Below, in pieces: positions 1 through 11,865 of a DNA stretch of 64,000 nucleotides. The DNA is from Symbiodinium natans (Eukaryota; Sar; Dinophyceae; Suessiales; Symbiodiniaceae): contig CAJNDS010002618.1 of the NCBI GenBank assembly GCA_905221605.1, positions 124,001 through 188,000 on the forward strand. The letters run 5' to 3'. Each line of letters opens with the position of its first letter. Position 1 is the first letter of the stretch. Position numbers and translations under genes: made by a program. A model generated the notes under the pieces. That model saw only the letters and a program-made list of their open reading frames with translations, did not search any database and had not been told where the DNA came from.

Positions 1-461
1 TTACAATTAAGAGGTACAGATGATGGGGTTTAGAGGATGGGTTATGGTGCTTGAAACAGGAAGCACAAAATGAAGAAGCCGCTGAGAGCGCCACAACGTC
101 CAGGTCTTTCCAGCACCTGTTTGCCCGTACCTTGTCACAGAACGTGGAGCACCGGAGCATGAGCATGCCATGCCATGTGTATGGGGAGCACGTGAAGACC
201 GTGACGTTGTACCCGTCCAGCATACTCTGCACCTAGGCAAGGCATGTCCAAGTACGCACCCAGGTCCAGGTGCATCCAGGTACATCCAGGTACCCCTTGT
301 AAGTGCACACAGCTCCCTCTGATCCCACTGTGCGCATGACTAAGCCCTTGCACTCCGCGAATACGTCTGCTTGAGAGGTACCTGCAGCGGGCTGCCAGGG
401 AGTTTTGTGGACGTCATGGAAGAGGGCTGCCTTGTGCGAAGATGGCATCATAGGAGAAGGT
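1..461 (-). CDS. Kinesin-like motor domain, partial, four small exons
   Basis: Kinesins are microtubule motors that hydrolyse ATP. Reading the minus strand, four short exons splice into the conserved kinesin stretch around the P-loop: 461-431 (TFSYDAIFAQ), 381-341 (TSQADVFAECKGL), 232-192 (VQSMLDGYNVTVF) and 130-98 (YGQTGAGKTWT). The last is the Walker A loop; GYNVTVF just before it is the usual kinesin strand. Introns are 430-382 (GC-AG, 49 bp), 340-233 (GT-AG, 108 bp) and 191-131 (GT-AG, 61 bp), and the reading phase is kept across all three. A donor GT follows at 97-96, and the rest of the motor lies beyond the left edge. Exons before 461 should exist but I could not place them. Exons of 31-41 bp are unusually small. 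The family call is firm; the subfamily is unknown. Confidence 0.85.
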
Positions 462-1055
462 CTGGCAGAAGCTCTTTGTAGGGCTATGCGGCCAGATGCC
501 CCGGCCCAACTTCAAGAAAATCCTTCAAACATGCCTCCGAGCTCAGACCGGACTGCAATAAGACGTCATGAGTGCATGCACGGCCTGCTTGTCAGTCTCA
601 GATTTGCTCACGGACACGGTGAACGGGTCGACGATCTGATGCAACATTTTAAGCGCCACATCGCAGAAGAAACCGAATGACCAAGCTCCCACAAGCTCCC
701 ACAACCCTCCGCTAGGTCTCCAGCTTCCACTGCAATCGTGTCGTTCTTCTTGATTTCTCGCCCATTCAGAGGCCTCTCAGGTACTAGCTGCTACTAGTAA
801 TGTGCGTCAGCTGAACAACAGTTGAACAACAACAGTTGAACAACAACAGTTGAACAACAGTTAAACACCTTTGACCTCAGCGCCCGGAACAAGCAGGTGG
901 TGAGACAGGCCTGACCCTGCAGAAGACACGCAGCGCGCCCTTCAAGTCTTGAAGGTCCTCGCATGTGCGAAGATGACTTAAGGGACTAAAGCAGGGACCC
1001 TTTTGGGGACTTTGTCAGATGTGATAAGGTCAACAAACATGTATATCTATCTATC
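462..1055. other. No gene recognised; short AACAACAGTTG repeats
   Basis: Upstream exons of the kinesin gene are expected here, but none shows a convincing motif between splice signals. Positions 797-868 hold four imperfect copies of a 13-14-bp unit containing ACAACAGTTGAAC. CTAT repeats begin at about 1041. Nothing else was seen. Confidence 0.5.
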
Positions 1056-1063
1056 TATCTATA

Positions 1064-1803
1064 TGTATGTATATATATATATGCACCCCCCCTCCCATGA
1101 TCTAGGTTGTCTTTTTCCCTAGAAAAACCCTCGTAAATACCGATTAACATGACATGCTGGGTATGTAAGGCGAAGTCCTGTTTCTGCACTACTTGGATTT
1201 AGTTCCGAACGAAACCCAGAAGAGGATTTCTTAGGGTGTGGGCATACAAAACAAAATCAAATTACGCTTCATTACGAATGGGGCCAGAGGAGGATTTCAT
1301 AGGGCGTGGGTAAAATAACTTTCCACATAGGTACTAACCGAGGCTTAGAAGAGGATGTCTTGCAGCGGGGCCTCTTAATATGTTTGTTTTACTTGGGTGA
1401 ATTACGAACGAAGCTGTGGCTTTATCATACACAAGTCTATTGACATTTGCTTAGAAAGGCCAAAAGAGGATTTCATAGGGTGTGGCCTTTATGTATAGAA
1501 TTCTTTTCCTAGGCTTCTTATATAGAAGCAGTTAATCAATAAACTAGGAAGGAAGCCCAGATGAGGTCTTATGAGATTTTGTTACGGACAGGCAGGCCCC
1601 AGAAGAGGATTTCAAAGGGCGCGGCTTTTAACAGGCAAATCTAGGTTTCTAAACACATTGTACTACAAATGAGGCCAGAGGATTTCTCAGAGGGTGCGGC
1701 CTTTCAATATAAATTCCGAACTAGGTTTAAATATCTTTTTGATGTACCCGGAAGGCCTTCCGACCTAGATCATGGGGGGGGTGAGCACATATGTATATAC
1801 CTA
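1064..1803. mobile_element. MITE-like element bounded by inverted repeats
   Basis: The segment between about 1064 and 1803 has imperfect terminal inverted repeats. The left end reads through TA-rich sequence into CCCATGATCTAGGT (1094-1107). The right end carries ACCTAGATCATGGG (1763-1776) followed by TA-rich sequence, that is, the same arm inverted. Both arms also carry a C run (left) or G run (right) and an outer ATAT tract. No coding frame is present. Inside are six imperfect copies of a motif close to GAGGATTTCATAGGGTGTGG (near 1214, 1294, 1353, 1474, 1615 and 1679), at intervals of about 60-140 bp. Microsatellite on both sides hides any target-site duplication. This fits a non-autonomous DNA transposon; a chance foldback is the alternative. 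Confidence 0.55.
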
Positions 1804-3436
1804 TATATATATATATATTATATATATATATAGATTATCCTTGACTTTCACCAGGATTTCTTAGTGAGATGTCTACGGGGTTACTCGGTAACTGAAGCAC
1901 CTGGAGATGATAAATTCAGCCAGCACGCATTGTGGAATCCCCGCAGCTGCTTGTCACCGTTCTCGCGTAGTATGCTTATGAACTGCTCCTTGGTACACTT
2001 GGTACAGAGTCAGCCATGGTGGTACGGCTGCTGCAATACGCATCCGCGAGCTCATGCAAAGATTCGACTGAGATCTGCTCCAGGATAGCGACACGAGCCA
2101 TGCGGGACTCTCGGTCATGGTCAGTGCGGGCAAGAGCAATGTCCTTCACCGCGACAAGTAGGCCAGCTCCTAATCTGCAACCTGCAGCCTGCAGACTACA
2201 ACTCTGGGAACAAAGATGCCGACTCGCCTCCTCGGTGATGCCACGAAGTTGCGTCATGGCTCCACCGTGCTCCTGCCATTGTCAAACCGCAAGGTCGGGG
2301 ATGCATGTCTTGCTTGCAGCACGGTCTTTACACACGTTACACAACGTTCGCAGAAGAATCACACCTCGTTGAGCAGGAGCTGTCTGCAGGATGAGATGCC
2401 TGGCGAGCTCGCACAACCTGAGCACCTCGTTCCCGACTCGCAGGCCCCCCACATCGCGCCTTTCCTGATGTCTGCCGGGCTCCGAGACTCGAAAGCCTGC
2501 TAATCAGGCAGGAACCCTTTTTAACAATCGCACGGGCCTGTGTAAGATCTCCGGGCGTGCTCAGAGCTGCAAATGTTGAGACTCATGCGAAGACGACACT
2601 GAAAATATCACCGAAAGGCAACTGGCAAAAAAAGAGGGTCTGCACCTGGGCAAGAGCTTCCTTTGCCTCCAGCGTCATCTTCCTGAGGCTTCGCATGGCT
2701 TAGAGGCGAGGCTCAGGGGGGCTTAGGATGATCGGCAGGTGCGGGGTTTCTCTGTGTAGTGCCTTTGCAAGAGCGAATGCTGGAGTGCTCTGAGCCACGC
2801 GGCTCGAGGTCCTTTGATAGCTGCGCCAGCACCTGCTCTGCGTCTCTGACCTAAGTGAAACGATGCAGACACAAGCGACGCGACGAGCACCGGCTCCAAG
2901 TCCAGCTGCTCTCCTGCCTAGCGGCCTAGCGGTCTCGAGCCGAGTCAGTGGAGCTGAACATATACAGCTGCCCGTGAGATTACAAAACATGTCCACCGGA
3001 TCTTTAGCTGCAATAACCTCACAGCATCTCGGCATCTTACGGCCACACACGGAACTGCGGAACTGAGCCCCGCACATCAGCGCCGAAGCGTGAGGCTTCG
3101 GTGATGGCATTGCGCAAGCCTTCCAAAACTCCAACATGGAGTATCCTTGGACGACGACGCCGCCGAAGTAGAACAAAGAAGACAGCATGTAACCAAACAT
3201 AGATAAAATAGATATTGGGCTGCCAAAGGCCCGGCAAAACAAACTCTGCGTGAGAAGACACGGACGCATCTCTTCCGAAGCTTTCTGAGGCCCCGGCCCT
3301 GCTGCTTGCACCAGCCTTTGATGGCAGTGCTTAGGGGAAACTTCCACATAGGATGCCAAGAGCAGCAGAAAGAGGAGAGCCCCTCCTTACACTTTTCGCT
3401 CTGCCCTCACACCTCCTCACACACACACACACACCT

Positions 3437-3474
<38 letters not shown>

Positions 3475-6400
3475 CCTCACACACACACACACACACACCC
3501 ACATTTTTCCCCCTTTTGCGAGCCGCGAGGCTCCACCTCGGCACGCAGCCGCTCCTCGGCCACGCCTGCGAAGTCGCGGGCTCGTGCCCTTCGACCCCTA
3601 AGCCCAGACCATCCGGAAACCTGTAACATTCTGGATTCCTCTAACATCCTGTAACTTAGTCTGGGCCTCACAGAAGCCCCCTCACCGCAACCCCAAGCTG
3701 AGTGTGCCATATCATTTTGCATGTTGCAGCGCGAGGCGGCTCAGAGTCAGCCTCGCGGCGTCTCTGAGGCCAAGGCGTTTCTCATTCATGCGCTTGTCGG
3801 CGATGATGCCTCTAGCTCAGGAATTACAAAGAGAATGACGAAGCATGGCTGCGCAACAGGATGTCGCACAACTCATCACCCATCCAACTACGAAAAGGCC
3901 ACCCTGCCACATCTGAAGCACCGGGCGTTTCAGGTCGGCAATGGTCTCTGGGACAACAGCCTGCCGGCTCTCCGGCTCGGAGTATGTTTGCGGGGGCTCT
4001 TCTCTCGGGTCTCAGCTTCTTCTTGCAGCACCCGCTTTCCTAAGTAAGGCCTAGGCAACATTATTTTGAGGTGTAACAGGCTCTTTAACAGAATAGAAAC
4101 TGCACCTTACACCGCAAAGATTCGCCTCAGCTCTGATGATGGCACCCTTCTTCACAAGACGCCTCGAAACGAGTGGGCAGAGAGGCTCGGCAATTGAAGT
4201 TGTTGTGAGGCCTGAAGGTTTGGCTTCGTGCACTGGGTAGTTGTTAATGACGATTCGTAGGCTTGTGATTCAAACCATTTGGTGCATGCTGAATATCAGC
4301 AGGTAGCACATGTCCAACATCAAGCTGCAACCCTGCAGTGGTGATGTTGACACGCTGGCCATGAGCGCGCAACGCTTTCTTGGCTTCTTGGATGGCTTCC
4401 TTGAGAACCGCAATGACACCGCCTGCCACAAGTCGCCGCGCTCATCAAGAGACGGAGTCGGAGCCGACCCGGCGCCTTCTCCCAGCATCTTCTCCACTTC
4501 AGCTGAGGATTCCATGCGCTCTGCCTTCCCACAGCTCCAGCATGCTCAGGCAATGAGAGGGCGCTCTTCAATGTGGAGAAGAGCATGCCAAGCCGTTGAA
4601 GCAAGTAGAGAAGAGCATGTGCTGCAAACCCCTACGACGAGCAGAAGACAAGATCTGAGCTCCATGGCTTGCATGGAAGCCCACATACCCGCATACCTAG
4701 CTCGGGTCTGTACGACTCCCAAAATGGCAGATGCAAGCTAGTTTAGACATACCCCCACCCCCACCCCCGTTCCCCGTTCCCCGGCCCGCCCCCTGAGTTT
4801 CTAGGTTCGAAACAAAGGTGTACCGCAAACGTTTGTTTCTCTAAACATTCAAACTCTGGCCGGGCGGTTAGTTGCCCCACCCCCCCCAGCCTCCCGTCTG
4901 GATTACCGATAGTTTAAACTTTAATCTCTTAGGCCTCCGCTACCAACAGCTTTAACTCTTAAAATAAACTTTCTAGCCTGCGCCACTTCTGTAGCGCTGC
5001 GCTGTGATTGGACCGATGTTGCACCACTTTCGGCCTGGCTCTTTGCCTCCATGGCTGCGGCCACGCGCCGCTCCATGAGCCGCTCCTGAGGCCGCGTCCA
5101 AACTATACTACGCTAGACTATACCATACTAATGCAATACTAGACCATGCCATACTAGACTATACTGTACTCTGGAGATATACTCTATAAATATATATATA
5201 TATATATATTTTATGCACATGATGTACACATATTTATATAGTGTGACGACTGTGTGAACTATGAGCTCCTTGCCTTGTCACCGGCAAGCTCCAAGGCATC
5301 AGACAAGTCCCGCATCTGATGCTCGAAGGAGACGAGCTCCTGTTAAAATACGGTAGATGGGCTTGCCGAGGCTTCGGTGGCGCTTGTGTCGTGCTTGTGA
5401 CCAGCCTCCGTGGAGACACCGCACTCCTTGGCACGGCCGTAGGCCCTTTTCGCGGCCTTGCTTCGAACAGGGCGCCCAGAGCGTCCCAGACCAGAGGGCG
5501 ACAGTCAAACATGCCTGACTTCACCCCGACTTCCGCGTTCCGCTTGCAGTATCGTTACCCATCGCCACCCCCTCGCCTGAAGGTCCTGTGCCTCCAGGGC
5601 ATCCATGAGGCCACGAGTGGCCAGCTCGCGGCGGTGAAGGCCTTGGGCTTTATGAGGTAAAGCAGGTGCCCAATGCCTCACACTCTTCCTAATCTTCCTA
5701 AAGGGTGTCAAGACACGGTTCACAAGGTCTCCTCCGTATCCTTCAACCCGGCCATGCTCAGGCCCCCAAACCTTCCAGGACTTGAAGGAACTCTGCAGCT
5801 GCCTGGAGCACAAGAGCTGTTGCGGTCAGAAGGAAAGGAGCTGCAATTGTTCAGCCGCCTGGAGGTCTGCCTGGGGAACGCGGCAGGCCTTGCCGGTCCT
5901 TGAGACAGGACAGCAGCAGCTTCGTCACAACTTTCGCACCCTTGAGTGACGCACCCGGAGTAGAATCCCAAATGATGTCTGCCCGAGCTCAAGGCTCCAG
6001 ACATCTCCAGACCAGTCTGTTCTTCCGATGAGAGGCCGACATGCTAAGGGTCCAGCGAGATCGCATCGCTAAGACTTGAGATGCGCTCCTGCAGCAGGGC
6101 AGGACACATGATGATGACACATGGAAGCTCGAGGTAGCCACGCTTCCTCCAGGGTTTCGCTTTCGGACGTCGGCCAGGACTTCAGCAGGATTTCACGTAG
6201 CCTTGTCAAGTCTGGATGAAGAAGAGTAGAAATTCCTCCAACACCCTGACTACCCCTCTCCATGTCTGAGCCAATGAATGCCAGTGCCCTCTTTGCCTCT
6301 TTGTGGCCGCTTCCCGACGCTGGAGATCTTCTCGGATCTTGGACAGCGTGGCATTTGCCGCATCTGAACGAGACATGGAACACTCGAAGGAAGGGAAGTG

Positions 6401-6762
6401 TTGAGACATCGTTTGATGCAGGGCCTAGGGTATCTCGTCCAACACCGACCTGAAATCATCCAATGGATTCCTAACTCTGCGTCCAGACTCTGAATACTTA
6501 GTGTTCTGCAACCAACAAAGTTCACTGACAATCCCAGGCCTCTGTCGCGTGGGCTATGGCACGGACGAGCTCCTCAAGACTCGAGAGTGCGGGCTTGGGG
6601 CAGGAACCGGACTACATGTCGTCTGCGTCGGAAATGGTACTCGCAGATTCCACGAATACATTCGTGCTTTGGCTAGACACAGCCCTGCAAACTTGATTCT
6701 CCTGGGCGCAACTAAATTACTATTGCCACATGACCCAAATATGCACAACCTTTTTGTATACA
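1804..6762. other. Non-coding stretch without a recognised gene
   Basis: TA repeats occupy 1801-1835. Most open frames here are short with no domain. The longest on the minus strand (2700-3359, 219 codons) has two hydrophobic runs (SILSMFGYMLSSLFYF, then GGVVVQGYSML) but no family I know, so it is not called. A CA/CCTCA microsatellite lies at 3409-3500. At 5100-5170 there is an irregular minisatellite built on CTAGACTATAC, followed by TA repeats at 5189-5210. The rest, including 3500-5100 and 5240-6760, shows nothing I can name. Confidence 0.45.
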
Positions 6763-7058
6763 CACACATACACACACACAGACATACATACATACATACA
6801 TACATACATACATACATACATACATACATACATACATACATACATACATACATACCTACATACATACATACATACATACATACATACATACATACATACA
6901 TACATAAATACACACACATACATACCTACATACATACATACATACATACATAATCATACATACATACATACACACACACACATACATACATGCATACATA
7001 CATACCTACATACATACATACCTACATACATACCTACATACATACATGCATACATACA
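6763..7058. repeat. (TACA)n tetranucleotide microsatellite
   Basis: About 295 bp of nearly perfect TACA repeats, with occasional CCTACA, CACACA, TAAATA and TGCA interruptions. The open frames over it (YIHT or VCMY patterns) come from the repeat and are not genes. Confidence 0.95.
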
Positions 7059-7429
7059 TTAAGAATGTGGTACGTATATCTATCTGTCTCTTTAACTATC
7101 CATCCAAACACATATATGAGGCGGTAAATGTGCACACTGTATGAGCACATGCTTGGCATATGGCCAGTGCACAGTTGTGGTGAGCCCCCCTCCTCGGGGT
7201 CCCCATCGCCGCAAGCGGCGCGAAGGCGGTGCCTTGCATCTCGTGGCTGCTGACTAGACTGGCCTGGTAGGGTTATCATGAGTTCTCGTGGGCTATCTGT
7301 TTTGCCGGCACAGAGCAGAGAGGAGGCCCTACAGTATTGAGTGTGCTGAAAGGGGCGATGCATCCTGCAAACTGAGGTCTGCGCTCCGCAGCCCGTAGCG
7401 CCTCGCAGGACAGGACAAGGTTCTATAAT

Positions 7430-8165
7430 AGTTGCGCCGGCCAGTTGGGGCTCGGCCTCCATTTCGGCTATCTGGTGCAGCACCCGCACAGCTCCCTCTG
7501 CCTCCTGTGGCAACCGGACTGGGAGAAGCATGACAGGTGAATGACACGCCGAAGTACCACAGGAAGATCCCTCGTTCATCTGTCCTTCTCTGGGATTCCA
7601 TCTTCCTGATTCACACAAGCTCAGCGGCAGGGTTCACTATGGTTCACTCCTCGTTTGCACTCCGACCTCAGCAGTCTGCAGGCAGATCTCGATCTGCTCC
7701 TTGTTTCGGCTGGCGATTGCTTCGCGCAGCACCTCTCATCACACACGACGTGCGCGAGAGGAACAAAACACATCGGCCTCATGTAGCCAGCCTCCAACGC
7801 CTTCTCCCTTCTCGCCTTCTCCCTTCTCGCGGCTTCTTGCTCGGCTGCTTCACGTGCTTCACGCTCCGCACGTTCCGCGGCTTCCTGAGCTTCCCTGGCT
7901 TGCTGCGCCTCGCGCGCCTCGCGCGCCTCCCGCGCCTCGCGCTCCTCACGCTCGGCGCGCTCGGCGCGCTCGGCTGCCGCCTGTGCCTCAGCCTTTTCCT
8001 GTGCCTCACGCTCCGCCTGCTCTGCCTTTTCCTTTGCCTCACGTTTTGCCTGATCAGCTTCCTGGGCAAGCCTGCAGGGTGTCAGCTCACGCCGAAACAC
8101 ACATCGAACCATGCTCATGGGCAATAGCCTCGCTTCTTCCTGACGCCTTTCCTCTTCTTGACCTT
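7430..8165 (-). CDS. Coiled-coil Ala/Glu/Arg-rich protein, four exons, partial
   Basis: Four minus-strand exons join in phase. Exon 1, about 8165-8129, encodes QEEERRQEEA. Exon 2 (8071-7792, 280 bp) is an almost pure heptad-rich helix with long runs of AEREA, EAREA and AQEKAE, ending KALE. Exon 3 (7732-7648) encodes VLREAIASRNKEQIEICLQT. Exon 4 begins at 7518 (RLPQEAEGAVRVLHQIAEME) and fades near 7430. Introns are 8128-8072 (GC-AG), 7791-7733 (GC-AG) and 7647-7519 (GT-AG). The phase match at each junction is the main support. The composition predicts one long alpha-helical coiled coil, structural or scaffold-like, but no specific family is recognisable. Both ends are missing. Confidence 0.6.
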
Positions 8166-9089
8166 GACTCACAAGATCTCACAAGTGTGTGTGTGTGTGT
8201 GTACAAATTGTGCTGAGGGACTGCTGGCGCAGTACAACATTGCAGATGGCAGCCGAGGCCCGGGCGGCGCTCTGCTTCCGCCCGCTCGGCCTGCTGACCT
8301 TGTCAAAGTGGTGTGCAATGTGGTGAGTCGGTGAGCTTGAGAACAACCCCAAAAGGGAAAGCAGAATGCAAAGCAAAAGCAATGGCTCAACACCCACAAC
8401 ACGATTTTCCACATCCGACATCTGCAGCATTCGCATCAGACGGTGTCAAAGTTGGTGACATACCATACCGGGGTGAAAATACGGAGGCTTCTTGAACTTG
8501 GTATGTTGGAGTCTTGACACCCCCGAAAGCGAGCATCACGATGCATCATGCCCGAGATCTTGGGACAGGAAACGAGGGATGGAAAGTGCCGAGGTGCCCC
8601 TCCCCTCCCCTCCCCTCCCCTCCCCTCCTCCTCTCCCTGCCGCCAGCCACCTGCAATTCTTAAGGTACAGAAACGCATGATCCAAAACAAATGGAAAGCA
8701 GGCTGCGGAAGGGCCAGCAATCATGAGATCAAAGATATCGTATCGAGGATTCATCAAGTTCTACCCTGCTGCAACATCAAGCGCATGCAGCACACTCTGG
8801 GGCAAGCACGCTCTTCCTCATCCCGCTGCCTCGGTCACCAGATTTCCACACTGATCTCCACAGGCTGCAGCATGTGCTTGCGCTTGGCGCTTGCGCTCAG
8901 GCAAAGACAACACAACTTTTTGGCACAGTAGTCAGAGTCAGATGCCGTGTCAAGTCAAGTCAAGTCAGCGCAGCTGTCTGAACCTACACGAAGCAGATAT
9001 TCGCTTCACTTTAAACTATTGGTGAGCTCTGTGTGAGCATCTCACTGACAATTGCGGGCAGCCCTGAAGCCAGTTTCACAGATTCGCTC
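8166..9089. other. Spacer with (GT)n and (CCCCT)n tracts
   Basis: A short GT tract sits at 8184-8204 and a CCCCT pentamer run at about 8597-8628. AAGTC repeats occur at 8952-8967. No domain-bearing frame was seen. It lies upstream of the coiled-coil gene and downstream of the secreted-protein gene. Confidence 0.5.
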
Positions 9090-10088
9090 TTAGCGGTCTG
9101 GATCGTCAAAGTCTGGCATTCCGTCCACTGTGGGCTCGCCTCCAATCTCGTCGATGATTTCCTGATGCCTCACATCCAGCGGCGTCTCCCGCTCATGCTG
9201 CTTCTCCGCCTCTTGCTCTTGCCGTTCGCGCTCCTCGCGCTCATGCTGCTCCTTCTGGATGGCCTCCTGCTCGCATGCCTCCCGCGCGGACTGGGGCATC
9301 TTCGGGCACTGCGGGTAGCGGTCCACCTCGGGCTGGGGAGCCGGAGCCGGAGCCGGGTGGGATTCGTGCTGGGGAGGAGCCGGGGCCGGCTGCGCATCGG
9401 GCACGACCGGGATGATGAACTCGGTGGTGGTCGCGGTCGTCTCGGGCTCGATGGGCTCTTGAGGCGGGATGATGACAGGCCCGGGCCCCATATCTGGGAT
9501 AGCTGGGATTTCTGGAATCTGTGGTGGGATCACAGGCTCGGGCTCAGGCTGGAGGGGTGGTGCTGGAGATGCGGAGTCCATGCAAGGCTCTGGACATTTG
9601 TCAGGGCGCTTTGCGTGGATGCTGGCCTGGAACTCCGCATCGGAGGAGGAAGGTGAAAGGCCAGGATACCAGGATGAATGTTGGCGGATTCCAGTGTTCT
9701 TTGCCCACATGATATCATTGTAGCAGGACTCGCCCTTCTGGGCGGTGTGGCATCCTGCTGTTTTTGCACACGGCAACGAACATTTGTTCGGCGAATGAGT
9801 ATGGACGATTTCCTGGAAGTCTGCATTGCTGGAGGAGGCCGTTAGCCCTGGATACCAGTGGGGATGCTGGCGAATGCCTGTGTGCTTTGCCCACATGATG
9901 TCCTTGTAGCAGGCGTCGCCCGGCACTGCATCGTGGCAGCTGTCTTCCGAACGCAGGCTGACTCGGCTCTGCAACGCATTCACTGCGCAAGAGGAGTCAG
10001 AGCACTCGTCGTCCTGCCCAAGGGGCTCATTTGCTGGAGCGCTCAGCGCGCAGGCGCTGGCGCAGCAGACTAGCAAGAGTCTAAACAT
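9090..10088 (-). CDS. Secreted protein with two CYxDIMWAK repeats and Pro-rich linker
   Basis: This is a single open frame of 332 residues from the ATG at 10088. An in-frame ATG 16 codons upstream (10136) exists, but the 10088 start places a good signal peptide (MFRLLLVCCASACALSAPA) at the terminus. Residues 29-40 read CSDSSCAVNALQ, a motif I know from the start of many dinoflagellate secreted proteins. Residues 51-107 and 113-169 are two copies of a four-cysteine module with the core CYxDIMWAKxTGIRQH and WYPGL. Residues 173-255 are rich in Pro, Glu and Ala (PEPEPVIPPQ). Residues 280-310 are Glu/Gln/Arg-rich and probably helical, and the tail is acidic. No catalytic motif is visible. The module may be an extracellular adhesion or binding unit, but that is inference. 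Confidence 0.75.
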   Translation of the reverse strand: MFRLLLVCCASACALSAPANEPLGQDDECSDSSCAVNALQSRVSLRSEDSCHDAVPGDACYKDIMWAKHTGIRQHPHWYPGLTASSSNADFQEIVHTHSPNKCSLPCAKTAGCHTAQKGESCYNDIMWAKNTGIRQHSSWYPGLSPSSSDAEFQASIHAKRPDKCPEPCMDSASPAPPLQPEPEPVIPPQIPEIPAIPDMGPGPVIIPPQEPIEPETTATTTEFIIPVVPDAQPAPAPPQHESHPAPAPAPQPEVDRYPQCPKMPQSAREACEQEAIQKEQHEREERERQEQEAEKQHERETPLDVRHQEIIDEIGGEPTVDGMPDFDDPDR

Positions 10089-10139
10089 CGCTTTCTCCGG
10101 TTGCTCAAAAGGGAGAATGAATGGGACAGCCTTCATCTG

Positions 10140-10437
10140 AGCCGGAAAATTCAGAGAACTTGATGGAATAAGCTTTTGCGTGCAGAGGAGACATCAGACT
10201 CACACCACAGGCATTGCGGAACGATTCGTGGTATGAGATGCGGTTCCATGTCTCTGCAGCACCAAAACTGCACTGAGTCAGCGACGCTCGTTCTGCCTCC
10301 TGCTGCTCCTGCAGAGCGAAAGCACAGGACATCTTCCCCAGTCCCCCAACGCAAAGGAACAAGACCTTGGTAGGCGCGGGCTCTGCGAGTTTGGTCACCA
10401 CCTGGCCGGTTGCTTTGCTTCTGACTAGCTTGAACAT
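10140..10437 (-). CDS. Exon-like frame, unknown protein
   Basis: A minus-strand frame of up to 110 codons (start 10437, stop 10105) ends just 5' of the secreted-protein gene. Its centre, around QEQQEAERASLTQC and ETWNRISYHESFRNACG, has coding-like composition and reads like a real exon, while the flanks look like intron. I do not recognise the family. It could be an upstream exon of a separate gene or a chance frame. Confidence 0.3.
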
Positions 10438-11324
10438 CCAGCAACATCAGCCTCAGCAGCAGCAGCAGCAGCGAACAGCCAAACTACGCACGGCGGAGGC
10501 ACTCGAAGATGCTCCACGCAGCCCGCACCCTATCTGCATCCTATCTGCACTCCGCCTGCTCCACGTCGGCCCCAGCCATCAGTGCCTGGAGGTGTTTTTC
10601 CAAGTCCTCCTCACGCGGTCTACCGGTCTACTTGGAGTGAAGAGACTCTTTGGGGATACAAAGAGACCCGAAGCACAATGCTTCCAGAGGTGGTGCTGGG
10701 CAAAAAACATGCGAGTGTTTCTCGGGCTTTGGGAATGTACGTGGAAGCACGACTTGGCAGCAGCTACTACTGCAGCAAATATCCTGCGACTTCCATTGCT
10801 GACTGTTCTGTCCTGAGTGCCCGATGCACTCAGCAGGGCGTGCGGGCTCTGGGCCTTCTGAGCAGGTCAGGTGGGTGATATTGGTGCGGCTGTCGCTTCG
10901 CTACGAGGCTGCACCGAATGGCTTGACAGGGAGTACATGCGCTTTTTTCAGCAGACATCCACTATGGTTCGGGTCTTCCAGCGTGTGGCTTAACACTAAT
11001 TTACGGGTGGCGAGGCGAAAAGAAGACAAGTGCAACAATGATGCAAGATGTACCCCAGAAGCCTGGTTCCTAAACAAGCATTATGTTCTGGGACATATTC
11101 CACAGGAAGTAGGAATAATTGGGACATACTCCCACAGGAAATCCACAAAAGAATCGCAAAAGAATCGAACAAACTGTGGTAGCCGTCTCCGGCCGGCCTC
11201 GCCAAGCCCTGTCAGCCGCAGATCCTCGCAAAGACCGCTCGCATTCGGTGCCCAAGTTTCTCCGCCACCGCCAAGTAATCACGACTTCGCAGGCAAAGAA
11301 GATGAAGGATCCCATCTGACATAG
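10438..11324. other. No gene recognised
   Basis: A CAGCAG run lies at about 10457-10474. Frames on either strand are short and carry no motif. Confidence 0.4.
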
Positions 11325-11405
11325 TACTATTTTCATTACCATTATGATTATTACTATTAGCATTATTATTATTATTGTTATTATTATTGTTATTATTCTT
11401 GTTGC
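11325..11405. repeat. Imperfect (ATT)n triplet tract
   Basis: About 80 bp of ATT/ATG/ACT triplets. Read on the minus strand it gives a poly-Asn run that I regard as non-coding. Confidence 0.85.
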
Positions 11406-11865
11406 TATTGAACAACCCGCGCCTCGGTCTCCCAGAGCAGGCCCCGCACCTCGGTGCCGTTGAGGGTCCAGGACATCGCCTGCTGGAAGTCGGGTACCCA
11501 AAGCGACAGTAGACCCCCGCAATGACCCGAAATTGAAGGATCCGCAAGGTTAAAGCCCTAAGCTCCAACAGGATGTGGAGACTTTGTGTCTTGGTTAAGC
11601 AGAAGCGCCACTTAAAACGCGAAAAACCCGAAAAGCGCAAAAACCGCGAGGAACAAAAACAACGCACGAAAAACGCGAAAACACAAAACTCGAATTTAAC
11701 CACATCCGCTCTTTGTTCGTGGTGAGGGTGAGGCCTGGCTGAGCTAAATACCACCACATCACCGGATGATTAAATTGCGGCTGCGCCATCACCAAAACAG
11801 TAAAACTCGAGGTCGTGCAAAAGGATCTCGGTTGCACCCAGATATCACCGAAATCACCGGATGTG

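Noticed and set aside
2700-3359. A 219-codon minus frame with hydrophobic segments
   Set aside because: No motif and no splice-supported boundaries, and overlapping frames are equally open.
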